Shown here: positions 14,301 through 30,240 of the stretch, piece after piece | How positions within the stretch are numbered: position 1 is the stretch's first letter | How the letters are laid out: every line of letters starts with the position of its first letter | Assembly (NCBI GenBank): GCA_018697195.1 | Contig: CM031870.1 | Span: 10,548,100 to 10,612,099, forward strand | DNA: 64,000 nt | From: Certhia americana | Lineage: Eukaryota; Chordata; Aves; Passeriformes; Certhiidae | Reading direction: 5' to 3' | Made by a program: the position numbers and the translations under genes | Notes under the pieces: generated by a model | What the model saw: only the letters and a program-made list of their open reading frames with translations | What the model was told of the DNA's origin: nothing | The model's database searches: none

Positions 14301-17300
14301 TCCCAAGAGCTCTGTTTAGTCTCTCTGATCTTTTCCACTTCATTTCCTACCCAGAGCTTAAGGCAATTGCTTCCTGCTGGAAGATCTTCCCCCAGCTCTG
14401 TGTAGTGTCTGCCTCCAGTGCCACCATCTCATCAACTCTCCAGTGACATCATACTGTTCTTTCTGGATGCCACCAGAAGTACCACACAATCTGGATATTT
14501 GTTTCTGCTTCCAAGCATCACATGTAGTGATAGGAGGGCTCGAGTAAGTCTGTGTCTGTCCCAGAAGCTTTTGGTGGCAAACACTGCCCAGGGTACACTG
14601 TTCACTCACAGGTCCACTCAGGCTGTGGACCAGGACCTTTGTCCTCTTGCTTTTCGTGTGCACTGGGGGCAGTGAGCTAATGATCTCATATTTGTTAGGC
14701 ACCAAGAATAACTGGTCTGCAGGAGACAATATCTGATATGTAGGACGAAAGCTTAAAGGCCAAAAGCAGAAAATTAAAGTGGAAATGTTTTTGTGGCCAC
14801 AACCTTTATACACAGCTGTGCAAAGGACAGGCCTAGCTTTGGTGGAGTAGGGTCACCTCAACAAGCAAGGAAAGACAGCAAAGTAGGTATCAGATGAAGC
14901 CATGCTGGGGTTGAATGAGGTTTTGTCATAAGCTGCAGTCACTTGTAGTGTCAGCTTGGATAAGTAATGAAACCAAGAAAGGATCTGATGCTGTCAGCAT
15001 AATGCTCAGCCCTGCAAGAAATGCTCTCTAGCAGCGAGAAGTGCACCTGTCTGGTCTCAGTAATGCTAAGAGCTCTGCAGATTCTGGGGATAATCTGATC
15101 TGTTCAGTAGAAGGAACATAAGTATTTAACCTTATGATTCAGCATAAGAAATGTGGGTCAACAAATATTTTTGTTTTTTTCTTTTTCCTTGGCAGACCAG
15201 GGGCTGCATAGGCAGTGCCCCAGTCACCTCCCAAGGGCTGAGGGATGTGATGGCTTTCAGTGACAGCTGAGTGTGTCCCGCAGTCTGGGCCTTTGCTTCT
15301 CCTCTCCCTGGCTGCAGTGTGCTGTACATTAGGCATTTTCTGTGTGTGTGTGTGTGTGTGTACTGATTCACTTGGACTTATTTCTTGGAAAACCAGAATC
15401 ACTTTGTTACCAGTGTACCTGCAACACACATCTTACCAGAACCTGTCCAGGTATATATTCCTCAATTTTAAACAAAACATACCCTAACAAAACACCCATC
15501 TTTTGATGGGTGAGCTTTTGATGAGTACATCTCATGCTGTACTTCTTCCTCACTTGATTTTGAATATTCAAAATATGTGATACTTAATTTATTTCCATTT
15601 TCCAGGAGCTTAAAGCTTTTTTGTATTGATGCTTCAGGAGACTGCAAATGCACTTTCCTTTTGCATTAACCATATTTACCTACTTTTGCAGATTTCAAAC
15701 GTTTGTTTTACTAACCGTGGCTTATCCTGTTATACAGGAGGTTTTAAAAAACATGTAAGGTTCCTGTTTGTTAAAAAAAAAAGATGTTGCAGTCAAACTT
15801 GAGATCCCTTCCTGGGCAGGGCATCCGTTTGGTTTGGTGGCTGTGCAGTGGTGACGTGTTCCTGCTCCCTGCAGGGGCCTGGGGCTGTGCAGTGGGTGGC
15901 TGAAGCACTAAGGGGTGATGCTGCTTTATTTTTAGTGGTTTTAGCTCTATTGCAAATTTTTTTTTTTTTTTCCAATGAATGAGCAAGGTTCCTCAAGATT
16001 CAAGAGGTTTCAGTAGGAAATGTGAGTCATTCTTTTTAACGTGCCATTCCTATTTTCACTTTTGGTTTAACTCTTTCAACCCTTTCCTGTGTCTCTTCTT
16101 GGGGCTTTATGTCCCCTCATCAGGTTCCAGTACATCCTTGCTGCAAATCTGCTGTTTCAAAGTCAGGGTAAACTTCTGGATCTTTGGTGGCAAGTTCCTT
16201 TGGCACTAGGAAAGGTAAATCAGTTTCTGCTCCTGGAAGGACAGTAAGGGTTGGGTGTGCAATCCCTTCACACCTGAAAACCTGTTGGAAATGGGGGAAG
16301 TGGGGCATAAATGGAGGCAGTACCTGGAGACAAAACAACAAAGCCACAAGTATCTGGAGCCACAACAAAGGTCAGATGTAGGAGCTTGAATGGGCCCTGT
16401 CCGGTGTGATATTTGGCTGGGCTGGCAGGATGGCCTAGAGGTTTTTGAAGTAAGTAAAGGTCAGTCAGATCAGCCTGCGTGGGTTGGAGGGCTGTCAGGT
16501 CTGATGAAGGAGGCTTTATCTTGATTTTTCTGTAAATATTTCTTCTACCTTCAATTTACTCCCATTTTCTCAGGCACGGCTCTGAAGGGTTCAGCTTAGG
16601 ACATGCCCTCCTGGGTCTGATTGCCACAGTCACAGGCAGCTCTGGAGTAGAGGTTTCCAGGGAAATAAACTTAGAAGGACATGCATTTCAAGCCACAGGC
16701 CTTGGGAGTGCCTTTAACTCCTCATAGCAAGTTTTAGATTCATATTTAGATACAGGAGCATTTTCAATATCATGTTGACACAATCAGTTAGCAAACAATG
16801 ACCTTTCTTTTGAATTTCCTGTGGCAGAAGTCTTGATTTTAGGGTCATTTTTAGCTTCCCTTGTACATGCCTGGTTTCCCTGTCCAGTTCCTGATATGTG
16901 TTGCTCCTGCTTCAGCCTGGCACCAGCTCCCTGAGCAGCACTTGCAGTCCAGGAGTCAGACAGAAGCCCTCAAAGGGGAAAGGGCTGGGGAGAGGCTGTG
17001 CTGGAGGTGAAGCTGGAAAAGTTTTGCAGAACTGTGAGAAGCAAACTCTGATGTGAGTTTAGAACTGGCAGTAGGGGCAAGTGTATTTACCTCCTATCAG
17101 TCCTGCCAGTCTTTTCTGCAATAGAAAAGCACTAAGAATAATGGGTCACAAAATGAGAATGGATATAAAGGGCACTAGTAAAATCTGAAATCCCTGCCAC
17201 TAAGAGAAACATGAGGTAAAATTCCTGGGTGGGAGTGAGCATGCTCCCAGTTGCCAGAGAAGGCAAGTACCAAATTCAGTGGGGCACTACAAACTTCTGA

Positions 17301-18729
17301 GCTAGACCACTTTTTTTTCTTTGCTGAACTCAAAACCTGCCTCCAGTGTAACAGGAGTTCACAAACAAGTCACACCAATTAGTCATTCAGTAGAATTTAT
17401 TAGTGTTTATCTATTCCCAAAGGCAGATACTGCTGAGAAACACTGAAAACCTTCAATGAGAAATGTAGAGCCTAGGGTGTCAGGGCAGGGAAAGCCAAGC
17501 ATGGACTCGTGCAGGTATATTTAGAGAAAGGTGAAGTGGCATCTTCTGTACTGTCAGAGCCTCATGGCAATGCAGGAGGGAGGAATCTCTGCCAGTGTTC
17601 ACCAGCATATGCTGGGATTTTTATTACAAAGTTCTGATCTCAAACACAGAGGTGGAGGTGAGGAGGGCTGTTTGCAGTTCTCTGTTTCATCAGCACCTTG
17701 TTCTGAACAGAAGGTGAAGATCTTTCGGCATCTCCCACTGATTCCAAACACAAACTCACGTGCAATAGCAAAGGCAGAGAACAGGTCTTCCAGCATCCTT
17801 TTCATCACTCTGGGAGAGGCCAGCTAGGAGTTTCCTGGAAAGCTCCCTGAGTGCTGGGTGAGTGTTTCTGCAGGCTAATACATCAGGATAGCAGAACACT
17901 CTTTTCTTACAGCAAGCAATTTTGAAATATTTGATATAGTATCTCACTCAGGCTCCTTTTTTATTTCATACCACCATCTGTGTTATGGTGGAGTAATTTA
18001 AAGATAAAATCCTGCCATTACGTGGTACAATCCTTTTTAAGAAAAACCAAAAAACACCCCCACAAACTGAAACATCAAAAGCTTAAGTGAGAAAGGGGGG
18101 GGGGGAGATGACGGGGGACGACGAGACGACCAACTAAAAAGAGATCAACTTTCCTGAGTTTAAAAACCATGTTCCCAAAGTAAGTGGCAATCAGTGGCAG
18201 TCCTGCCCTCTAGTGCTGTTGCAAGTGATGTATTGGTGCACAGTTCTCAGTCCAAGCCTGGACTCACCTGAGTACTCTTTAAGGCAGATTAGAGCGGGCA
18301 TTTTTGTGTGTTTTATTGGGTTTTATTTTGTACTTCTCATAGTTGGTTGATATTTTAGGGCCATGGTGGTGTTTATAGTATTTTCATAGGATTTCACTGC
18401 AAGACAACCAAAATCAACCTCAGACTTTTGATGGATGACAGGCTCTATAAAATCCCTGAAATACTTTGAGCATTGAAGACAACAATTATGATAAAGATTT
18501 CAGTAAGCTGCAAGAGAGAATGAGTGTTTTATGTGATTCATGACTAACTGGAGCTTCCCTCCACAGCATTGAAGGAGAGTATGTTCCCGTGGCAGGCGAC
18601 GAGGTCACGTACAAGATGTGCACCATCCCTCCCAAGAATGAGAAGCTGCAGGCAGTGGAAGTGGTGATCACTCACCTGGCCCCTGGCACCAAGCACGAGA
18701 CGTGGTCGGGGCATGTCATCAGCTCCTGA
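2151..18729 (+). CDS. CARHSP1: CARHSP1, calcium-regulated heat-stable protein 1 (spliced, 152 aa)
   Basis: CDS is join(2151..2323, 5776..5898, 18567..18729) and gives 152 residues (human about 147). The product is a cytosolic single-stranded RNA/DNA-binding phosphoprotein with one cold-shock domain; in mammals it binds and stabilises AU-rich mRNAs such as TNF. Residues 1-58 are a Ser/Pro-rich tail. It holds the phosphorylation context [10 protein letters not shown] (32-41) and an AKT/RSK-type RTRTFS (52-57). The cold-shock fold follows, with RNP1-like KGHGFI at 79-84 and RNP2-like DIFVHI at 92-97. It ends in the family signature [12 protein letters not shown] (141-152). The start is the first ATG of an exon opening at 2131 and matches the family MSSEP start. 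The Ser-rich stretch at residues 7-22 replaces the proline-rich stretch of mammals. The gene converges with PMM2. The promoter and 5' UTR exon(s) lie upstream and were not identified. Confidence 0.95.
2324..5775 (+). other. CARHSP1: CARHSP1 intron between coding exons 1 and 2
   Basis: 3.45 kb bounded by GTGAGT and CGCAG. Holds a GT microsatellite at 3131-3154 and AT-rich sequence around 3240-3620. Nothing else recognised. Confidence 0.85.
3131..3154. repeat. (GT)n microsatellite
   Basis: About 12 GT units inside the CARHSP1 intron. Read on the other strand it produces a spurious Thr-His repeat open frame. Confidence 0.9.
5776..5898 (+). CDS. CARHSP1: CARHSP1 second coding exon (core of cold-shock domain)
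   Basis: Acceptor CGCAG at 5771-5775, donor GTGAGT at 5899. Encodes the end of Ala58 to the start of Asp99, including both RNA-binding motifs KGHGFI and DIFVHI. 123 nt, so the exon keeps phase 2 at both ends. Confidence 0.95.
9977..10768 (-). mobile_element. CR1 LINE fragment (3' part, antisense)
   Basis: Opens with CACAGAATTGCTAGGGTTGG and goes on through GGAGATCATCTAGTCCAA, CTGGGCAGCCTGTTCCAGT and a CTCCTCGTCCTGTTGCTGGG-like block. This is the reverse-complement signature of the 3' half of avian CR1 elements. The element's 3' end is at the left. It is 5'-truncated, as most CR1 copies are, and carries many indels, so it is old. No intact reverse transcriptase frame remains. Confidence 0.88.
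15341..15361. repeat. (TG)n microsatellite
   Basis: About 10 TG units inside the large CARHSP1 intron. Confidence 0.9.
18095..18130. other. G11 run and CpG-rich patch in an AT-rich intron
   Basis: Eleven G in a row, then an AGATGACGGGGGACGACGAG-type stretch with several CpG in about 30 bases. The composition is unlike its flanks. It could be a sequencing or assembly error or a small insertion. Confidence 0.5.
18567..18729 (+). CDS. CARHSP1: CARHSP1 last coding exon
   Basis: Acceptor CCACAG ends at 18566. Encodes the end of Asp99 to Ser152 and stops at TGA 18727-18729. Contains the C-terminal half of the cold-shock barrel and the invariant [12 protein letters not shown] tail. Confidence 0.95.
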
Positions 18730-18834
18730 AGTGTCCCCTAGAACGTGGCTGCTGCCAGCATGGGCTCTGCTCAACAACAACTGGCTGCAGGACCTGACTG
18801 AAGAATAGTGTGTGTGAGGAAATACTGCATTGTC

Positions 18835-18840
18835 AATAAA
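18835..18840 (+). terminator. CARHSP1: CARHSP1 proximal poly(A) signal
   Basis: AATAAA 106 nt after the stop codon. A genomic run of 26 A begins 45 nt further on. It could give a short-3'-UTR isoform. Confidence 0.5.
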
Positions 18841-18879
18841 GCAGAAGCAGGCCAAAATTACCATTTTTTACAGCTGGCC

Positions 18880-18885
<6 letters not shown>

Positions 18886-18911
<26 letters not shown>
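18886..18911. repeat. A26 homopolymer in CARHSP1 3' UTR
   Basis: 26 consecutive A in genomic DNA, 45 nt past the proximal AATAAA. A likely internal oligo-dT priming site. Confidence 0.9.
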
Positions 18912-18912
<1 letters not shown>

Positions 18913-19927
18913 GCAATTCAAATGTTAATGAAAAAATCTAGCCTAATGTGTTTACAAGAAATGTATTGAAAGAGACCTAGTTTGTGTGCTTGGCAGAGGA
19001 GGGGAGGTTTGGGTTTCTTTTGTCTTGTGAATTGATTGCAGGAAATACCCAGGGGAAGGAAGAAGATGTTTCAAGGAGAGCTCTTCTAGTGCAGATGGTC
19101 AAGCACAAGTTTGAGCCCTGGATGTTGTGTGAGCCCTGTGTTCCCTTGGGATGATCTTCTAGGGCTGCAGTACCTTTATTGCTGGTAACAGTGCCTGAAT
19201 GCCTCAGCCTGACAGACGGAGGTGTTCACTGCTGATTTGTTTTCCTCATGGAAGGAAGTTCACAAACAGAGAGGCTGCCACAGGGTGGAAAATCTCCGTC
19301 AGGTGGTTATGCTTCAGTGCCCATTAGGTGCACCACTGTAAATGGTGTGGCCACACAGCTGTGGAAACTGTGTTGTACTGGTAAAGCTGGGCTTGTTTGT
19401 GAATTTACTTAGGTGCCTTGATGGTTGATTAGCAACAGATTTTATAGGCCAGTATTAAAAAAAAAAAAAAAAAATCCATCCCAAATTTAATTGCTTCAAG
19501 TTAAGTGGTAGAAAACTGTAGAGTAGTAGATACTTCATACCCTCTGACTGTGTCTAAATTTTGACGAGGCTGAAGATTTGCCTTCTGGACTGCATACAGC
19601 TGACTGCCATGGTGTGCCACTGGGCCAGCAGGACACCTGCACTGCTGCACAGCAGGTGTGTGCTGCCCAGGCATCTGTGTATTAAATACTGTGTCAGTTA
19701 CTCAACAGGCTCAGCTGTCTTGCTGAAGAAGGTTCTGCACCTGTTTCCCTGGCAAACTCGCTTGGTAGGATGTGATAGGGCCACCCTTCCCCAGACTCTT
19801 CATGAGTTGTAGTGCTACTGAATTGGTTTTGTTCCTATTTGTCTTCCACATCTTTTTTTTTTTTTCAAATGAAGCATTTTTTCTCTGTTACATTCCTCAC
19901 AGTGGATTTTTACTGACTTTGCAAATG

Positions 19928-19998
19928 TAAAAAAACAAAAAAACAACCCCCCCCCCCAAAAAAAAAAAAACAAAACAAAAACAAAACAAAAAAACACA
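19928..19998. repeat. Mixed A-rich / C-run low-complexity tract
   Basis: A7, A7, a C run of about eleven, A13, then CAAAA repeats, lying in the inferred CARHSP1 3' UTR. Not coding. Confidence 0.85.
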
Positions 19999-20308
19999 GC
20001 ACAACTCTTGTTATTTGTGTAAAGGTCTTGTTTCAGTTCTTTCTTTGGAGCTTCACCAAGGGGTGCTCACAGTCCTGAGCCCCTCACAGCCCCGTATCTG
20101 TTCCCAGACGTGATGTGGGGTCAGGACAGGGATGTAGGGCCAGGAACTGCTGTGATGGCTTGTTTTCCCTTAGCTGTGCCTGTGTTATACCATAGTGTAG
20201 TGGGGTTTGTGTTTGGTTTTGGTTTTTTATGACCCATAAGCCCAAAAATGGTGGTGGTTTTATCACTGTGCAACTTGTTGGAGTATTACTCCCCCCTGCT
20301 TTCTTTAC

Positions 20309-20314
20309 AATAAA
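20309..20314 (+). terminator. CARHSP1: CARHSP1 distal poly(A) signal
   Basis: AATAAA in TTTACAATAAATGCAA, followed within 30 nt by TGTG/TTTCC-rich sequence. It is the last + strand signal before the convergent PMM2 tail. Confidence 0.6.
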
Positions 20315-20335
20315 TGCAACCATTTCAGTGCTTTA

Positions 20336-20830
20336 ATGTGTTTCCAGTCTGCTCCCTCTTCAGCACCAGCTACCCAGGATCAGCTCTGAAGAAGAGCAGG
20401 TAACTGCACCTACACCCCTGTGTGGTGACTTAAGTTTTATTTAAGGAAATGTTTCCACAGCCACTGACTGTAATTACCAGAACAATTAGGAAATAACAAG
20501 GCCAGCACATGCGAGAGGCGGCTCCCAAGACAGAGCAGCCAGAAATGTTGTGTTTGGGGCTGAAAACAAACACAGCAGCTCTTAAAATGTCTGTCCTTGA
20601 AGGATACTTCTAGTCCTAAGTCATTAAAACCGTTAAAAGAAGTGTGCTAGAAAACAAAACAGTTTTGGTGCATGAGGTGCATTGTAGCTCCCCCTCCTTT
20701 TTTTGTAAGCTCTTTTGGGGATTTTGGGTGGTTCACAAGGATTTTATGCCTTTTTACTGTACAAGTATCCCATGAACCTGGAACTGGAAAAATTCGAATC
20801 ACTCATTTCATTGTACAGACAGGCAGCATG
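20336..20830. other. Intergenic gap between convergent CARHSP1 and PMM2 ends
   Basis: About 500 bp between the inferred 3' ends of the two genes. No feature seen. Confidence 0.5.
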
Positions 20831-21857
20831 TAACAGGTCTGCTTTAAATATTTTATTTACCAAAACAACAAATTGAAACAGTAATTTCTCATGATAAAAT
20901 CAGATTTTATTCTCCTTTACTAAATCAAACCATTCATACTCAAGATTACTTTCCTAATGTCTGATGAGAAAATTAATATTAATAGTTACACAGAGTGTCA
21001 GGCATTGTTTTGAATTTTAATAGAAATATAATTTAGGTAATTTCTGTAGTACTAAAAAAACTCACCTACCCTTAATGCCTTAACCAGGATTCTCAGAAAA
21101 TTATCAGAAAGTGCCAGAAATATATTTTGCTAATATGCTGAAGTTATGTTAAGTAATTTTTACAAATTATTTTTATTTGGTCAGCAATGAGTGTAGGGTA
21201 CCATGACCTGACTTGTGCCTTGGCACATCCCTCCTGTTGAGGGAACTTTGACACCAGCTGGTCCAGCATTCCCAGGGGTGGCAGACAGGGACTACTGGTT
21301 CAGTGCCATCTTCCCAAACCCTGGAAGAAGTAAGACCTTTCCCTTCTGCTCATCTTCCAGTTTTAGACAAGAAAATCTCAACTGTCTTATGAGTCATGTT
21401 AATTCATATAGCACAAGGCGAATATTTAAAAAAACCAACCACATCTTTTAAAAAAATAGCCTCAACATAAAAAACTAGGGATTAAGCCTTGCAGGCCAAT
21501 TTTGAGACCATGAATCACCTACAGGCAGATTATGCCTCTCCTTCCCTCCCTAAATTGTAATGAATTAGTTAAGGAAGTTTACAGGTATCTTAAAAAACAA
21601 CCCAAAATATAACCTAACCCAAACCCCACAACCAAATAAAAAGAACAATTTATGTGATTGGAAACTGAAAGGATGGTGCTGAGTAAGCTCTGCTGTGTTC
21701 CCCCAGTCAGCAAGGGGTCTTCAATTAAAACATTTACCTTCAGTAATGACTGACCTGCTATTCTGACAAGTTACAAAAAACTGATACAGAATGAAGATGA
21801 TGTTTCAAGTTATTTTGTTGATTTAACTGTCTTGGAAGTGTGAATTTTGGAAGTTTT
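20830..21857 (-). other. PMM2: PMM2 3' UTR (probable extent)
   Basis: About 1 kb after the stop without another gene. Minus-strand AATAAA signals lie at 21172-21177, 20906-20911 and 20852-20857. The last is followed by a CTGTCTGT-type downstream stretch. The end is inferred. Confidence 0.55.
20852..20857 (-). terminator. PMM2: PMM2 candidate poly(A) signal
   Basis: TTTATT on the + strand, AATAAA on the - strand, the most distal of three candidates before CARHSP1 territory. Confidence 0.45.
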
Positions 21858-27520
<5,663 letters not shown>

Positions 27521-27585
27521 GGCTGGGAGCTGGCGGGGCCGCCCCTTCCGGCGGGGTGCGACAGCCCGTGTGAGGCGGCGGGGCA
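27521..27585. promoter_or_regulatory. Bidirectional PMM2/TMEM186 promoter
   Basis: Only 65 bp separate the PMM2 start codon (27520, - strand) from the TMEM186 start codon (27586, + strand). The stretch is GC-rich with no TATA box. The two genes also diverge in mammals. Core promoter elements and both start sites must lie within or overlap this gap and the first exons. Confidence 0.85.
27545..27551 (-). promoter_or_regulatory. ETS/GABP-type site
   Basis: CCGGAAG on the - strand (CTTCCGG on +), centred in the 65-bp divergent promoter. This motif is typical of TATA-less bidirectional promoters of housekeeping and mitochondrial genes. Confidence 0.6.
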
Positions 27586-27594
27586 ATGGCTGCG
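27586..27594 (+). CDS. TMEM186: TMEM186 coding exon 1 (three codons)
   Basis: ATG GCT GCG followed at once by donor GTGAGC. Chosen because the spliced frame joins exon 2 in phase 0 and gives the MAA start seen in mammals. Confidence 0.85.
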
Positions 27595-28955
27595 GTGAGC
27601 ATCGGGCTTGCTGGGGAGGGCCGTACCCCATTTCCCCTCCTTTTCCCCTTTCGCCGTCTCCTTCCCTTTCCCTTCTTCTATCTGTATCTCCATCCCTGTC
27701 GCCATCCCGTGGCGGGCCGCTCGCTGACGGATCCTTGCACAGACAACGCGCTTGTTGCAGCATGGCGGGGGCAGCGGGCACTTTCCTTTCCTGCCTTTTG
27801 TCTTCAGATCTGCGCCTTCCCAGCGTCTGCTCCCTCCTTCGGCCTAGCCCGTGCTCTGCTCCCCTTTACCATGATTAGTCCACTTTTCTGTTTCCCTAAA
27901 ATTGCTGTTCAAGTGGTTATTTAACGAGTCACCCATTTCACCAGGTAGAAGCAGCCTTCGCTGGGATATTGCTCAGACAGCGAGAGGCAGGGCTGTGTAA
28001 GGGTCGGTCACTGATAACAGTTGTGTTATCAAACCTTTCCCTCTCGGGCTGCAGGGAGGGATGCAAACACCAGTTTCCTATCAGAACACTGGTTTAAGGT
28101 TGCAGTGAGCCGGGCTTGTGCTGTACAGTCTGTAGGTGCCCGAGGGACCAAATCTGAGCTCACAGATTGGGTTTTGAAGAGGACTCAGTGGTGACCTGTG
28201 GGAATCTTACCTTACAGGCGTGGTTCTGCACAGTGAGGACTAAAGTCTGCACAGCAGCAGCTTTTGGGAGATGTCTACAGAAGGACCTCTGGACAAGGCC
28301 ATGGAGAAGGGAATATACTCGCCTGCCCTGGATTTTTGGTTCATGGGAGTGTTCGCAGTCACAAACCCAGCAAGTTCATGGTGCCAGTAATAATCTCAGG
28401 AGACCGCTAGAGCCGTCTGTGTGTCTGTCCCACTCGGCCCCTGCTGCTGTGGTCCAGCAGAAGGCTGTGGATGGAAGGACAGAAGAGTTCACATTGGTCT
28501 ACAGGTTCCCAGGGATAAAATACTGCAGGGTCCTGTCGAGACTGAAGCTGTTGCAGACTGCCACCTCCATGATCACGCTGCCTCCCATCTGCTACCTCTA
28601 CCTGCAGGGCCAGGTGTCTCAGAATATCCTCTTCTATACAACTGGCATTGCTGTCTTTGCTGGGGCAATGTTGTTTGGTATGAGCTACTTTTTCAGAAGA
28701 ATTATTGGATTAATCTACTTAAGTGAAACTGGAAAAACCGTCAGAGTGGCCCACTTGACATTTTGGGGAAGACGTAATGATATTTACTGTCCCATAGAGA
28801 CAGTGGTGACTTTGGATGAAGTTGGAGATAGCAAGGATGAGCTACTTCACCAGTTCAAACGGTATAACAGTACAGATACTTTGTATTTTACAATTAAGTA
28901 TGGCCAGATTGTAGATAGAAAGAAATTTACTCAAATATTTGGAGAACTTGTGTGA
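27586..28955 (+). CDS. TMEM186: TMEM186, mitochondrial transmembrane protein 186 (2 exons, 248 aa)
   Basis: CDS is join(27586..27594, 28218..28955), 248 residues against 213 in human. The product is an inner-mitochondrial-membrane protein associated with the MCIA complex that assembles respiratory complex I. Exon 1 carries only MAA, as in mammals. Residues 1-40 are rich in Arg, Lys and Trp with almost no acid, fitting a targeting presequence. The conserved block starts near residue 97 (YRFPGIKY, then LSRLKLLQT). Two hydrophobic segments follow at about 117-133 and 140-171, then RVAHLTFWGRRNDIYCPI and a C-terminal KYGQIVDRKKFTQIFG. The extra length over human lies before residue 97 and may include poorly conserved sequence. 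An in-frame upstream ATG at 28167 lies in the intron and is not used if the splice is right. Confidence 0.93.
27595..28217 (+). other. TMEM186: TMEM186 intron 1
   Basis: 623 nt, GTGAGC to TTACAG. The first 200 nt are GC-rich and part of the CpG island. Long overlapping open frames here come from the GC-rich composition. Confidence 0.85.
28218..28955 (+). CDS. TMEM186: TMEM186 coding exon 2
   Basis: Acceptor TTACAG ends at 28217. Open for 245 codons to TGA 28953-28955. Carries both membrane segments and the conserved C terminus. Confidence 0.94.
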   Translation, partial: AWFCTVRTKVCTAAAFGRCLQKDLWTRPWRREYTRLPWIFGSWECSQSQTQQVHGASNNLRRPLEPSVCLSHSAPAAVVQQKAVDGRTEEFTLVYRFPGIKYCRVLSRLKLLQTATSMITLPPICYLYLQGQVSQNILFYTTGIAVFAGAMLFGMSYFFRRIIGLIYLSETGKTVRVAHLTFWGRRNDIYCPIETVVTLDEVGDSKDELLHQFKRYNSTDTLYFTIKYGQIVDRKKFTQIFGELV

Positions 28956-29870
28956 CACAGCAACTCATTTCCAGTGATTTTCCATGTTGCATGTTAATTG
29001 TGCTTATTGTTCAACGAGGTTTAAGTAGTTTACCAACTACACATCTCTGTCCTTTTCCTGTGCAAAGCCTGCTCTAAGTGTAGAAAGTCATGGTGGTAAA
29101 GGAGAGCCCACTGGATTAAAGGTCTTGCAGTTTGTGTACGGTGTGAGGAGTGTCTGTTCCGTGTCGGATTCAGTAATGTCACAGCATTCCAAGCCTGAAC
29201 TGCCCTTAGAATGTGCTGTAGGAGGCCAGATAACTGGGGCTTACCCAGGCTGTTTGTTTCAGTTGGCCTCTGGTTGTTATGAAACAGGGAAAAGCCCTTG
29301 AAATGGAATGCAGGAGCTGCCAGAGCATCCTCACTTCAAACTCAGTGTTTCCTTTAGGTAATTTCAGGTTGGCTGGGAAGCCTCTGGAAATTAAAGCTGG
29401 TCTGGTACATCCATATGATGGATGTGAGAGAGGGACATGCTCATGTGTTAATGCAGTTGAGGGAACTGGGAAGGTGTGGGGGCTGTCCTGACCTCAGAAG
29501 GGTCCTTCAGGATGGGAGTGGAATTGGGCAAAACAAGGGTGTGTGCTGCAAGAGACACTGACAGCTCATCTGTTAAGGTAAAGGCTGGGACAGTATTTCA
29601 GGAGCCTCTTACAATAAGTGCTGTTCATTGGAACAGGAAAAGCAGCACCTGTCTCCATGAAGGATTGTGGTCTTATTCTGTGGTACTGGTATGATTTTTC
29701 CTTTTCCAAAACCTCAGCAGAAATAAGGAATTTAAACCCAAGAAAGAACCAACCTATCACCTATAATATGTAACACATTTTTTGAATTGTCAGAAACAAG
29801 GTAACTCCTTACACCCCTCTTCTAGTTCTAACTTCACTTGAAACTGGCAAATAAACTGACTGTCACCAGT
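28956..29870 (+). other. TMEM186: TMEM186 3' UTR (probable extent)
   Basis: Runs from the stop to about 15 nt past AATAAA at 29850-29855. No other gene in it. Confidence 0.65.
29850..29855 (+). terminator. TMEM186: TMEM186 poly(A) signal
   Basis: AATAAA in GGCAAATAAACTGAC, followed by TGT/GGAGTGTTCTTT-type downstream sequence. Confidence 0.65.
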
Positions 29871-30240
29871 AATCTGGAGTGTTCTTTCCTTATTTCTTAC
29901 TCATGTGAATGAAACTTCTGTTTCTTGGCAGAGCAGCAAAGGCAGGTAAGTAAAATTGCCATTTAAGTGTACTGGGTAAACCCTGAATTACTATTTCTCA
30001 TGTTGTTGAACTTTTCCTAATGGGGTTCAGCGAGTTTAAATTTTGTATGACAGCGTGTAGCACAGCAATATCAAAAGAAATCTAAATCTTCCTTGGCATA
30101 AACACCATGGCAGTGAAATACAGTGGGCTGTACAGGTACACTGTGATTTTGGAGGTTTATCTTCATCAGAATGTATTTAATATACACTAATGGTTCAGTT
30201 CAGGCATGTACTGGGTGTAAAATGAAAAGTCCTGGAGAAG
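29871..30240. other. Intergenic gap between convergent TMEM186 and ABAT ends
   Basis: About 370 bp between inferred 3' ends. Nothing recognised. Confidence 0.5.

Larger units (their letters stand above)
5899..18566 (+). other. CARHSP1: CARHSP1 intron between coding exons 2 and 3
   Basis: 12.7 kb. Holds a CR1 copy (9977-10768), a GT microsatellite (15341-15361) and a G-run/CpG-rich oddity at 18095-18130. The longer open frames at 8039-8629 and 11334-11789 overlap on both strands and look random. Confidence 0.85.
18730..20335 (+). other. CARHSP1: CARHSP1 3' UTR (probable extent)
   Basis: No gene follows before 21858. A proximal AATAAA lies at 18835-18840 and a distal one at 20309-20314, the latter followed by GU-rich sequence. 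The mammalian transcript has a long 3' UTR, so I place the main end near 20335. The stretch holds an A26 tract (18886-18911), an A18 tract near 19457 and a mixed A/C tract (19928-19998). The end is inferred. Confidence 0.6.

Noticed and set aside
28167..28217. In-frame ATG upstream of TMEM186 exon 2
   Set aside because: A clear TTACAG acceptor at 28217 and the conserved three-codon first exon explain the gene better; the 17 codons before it are intron.
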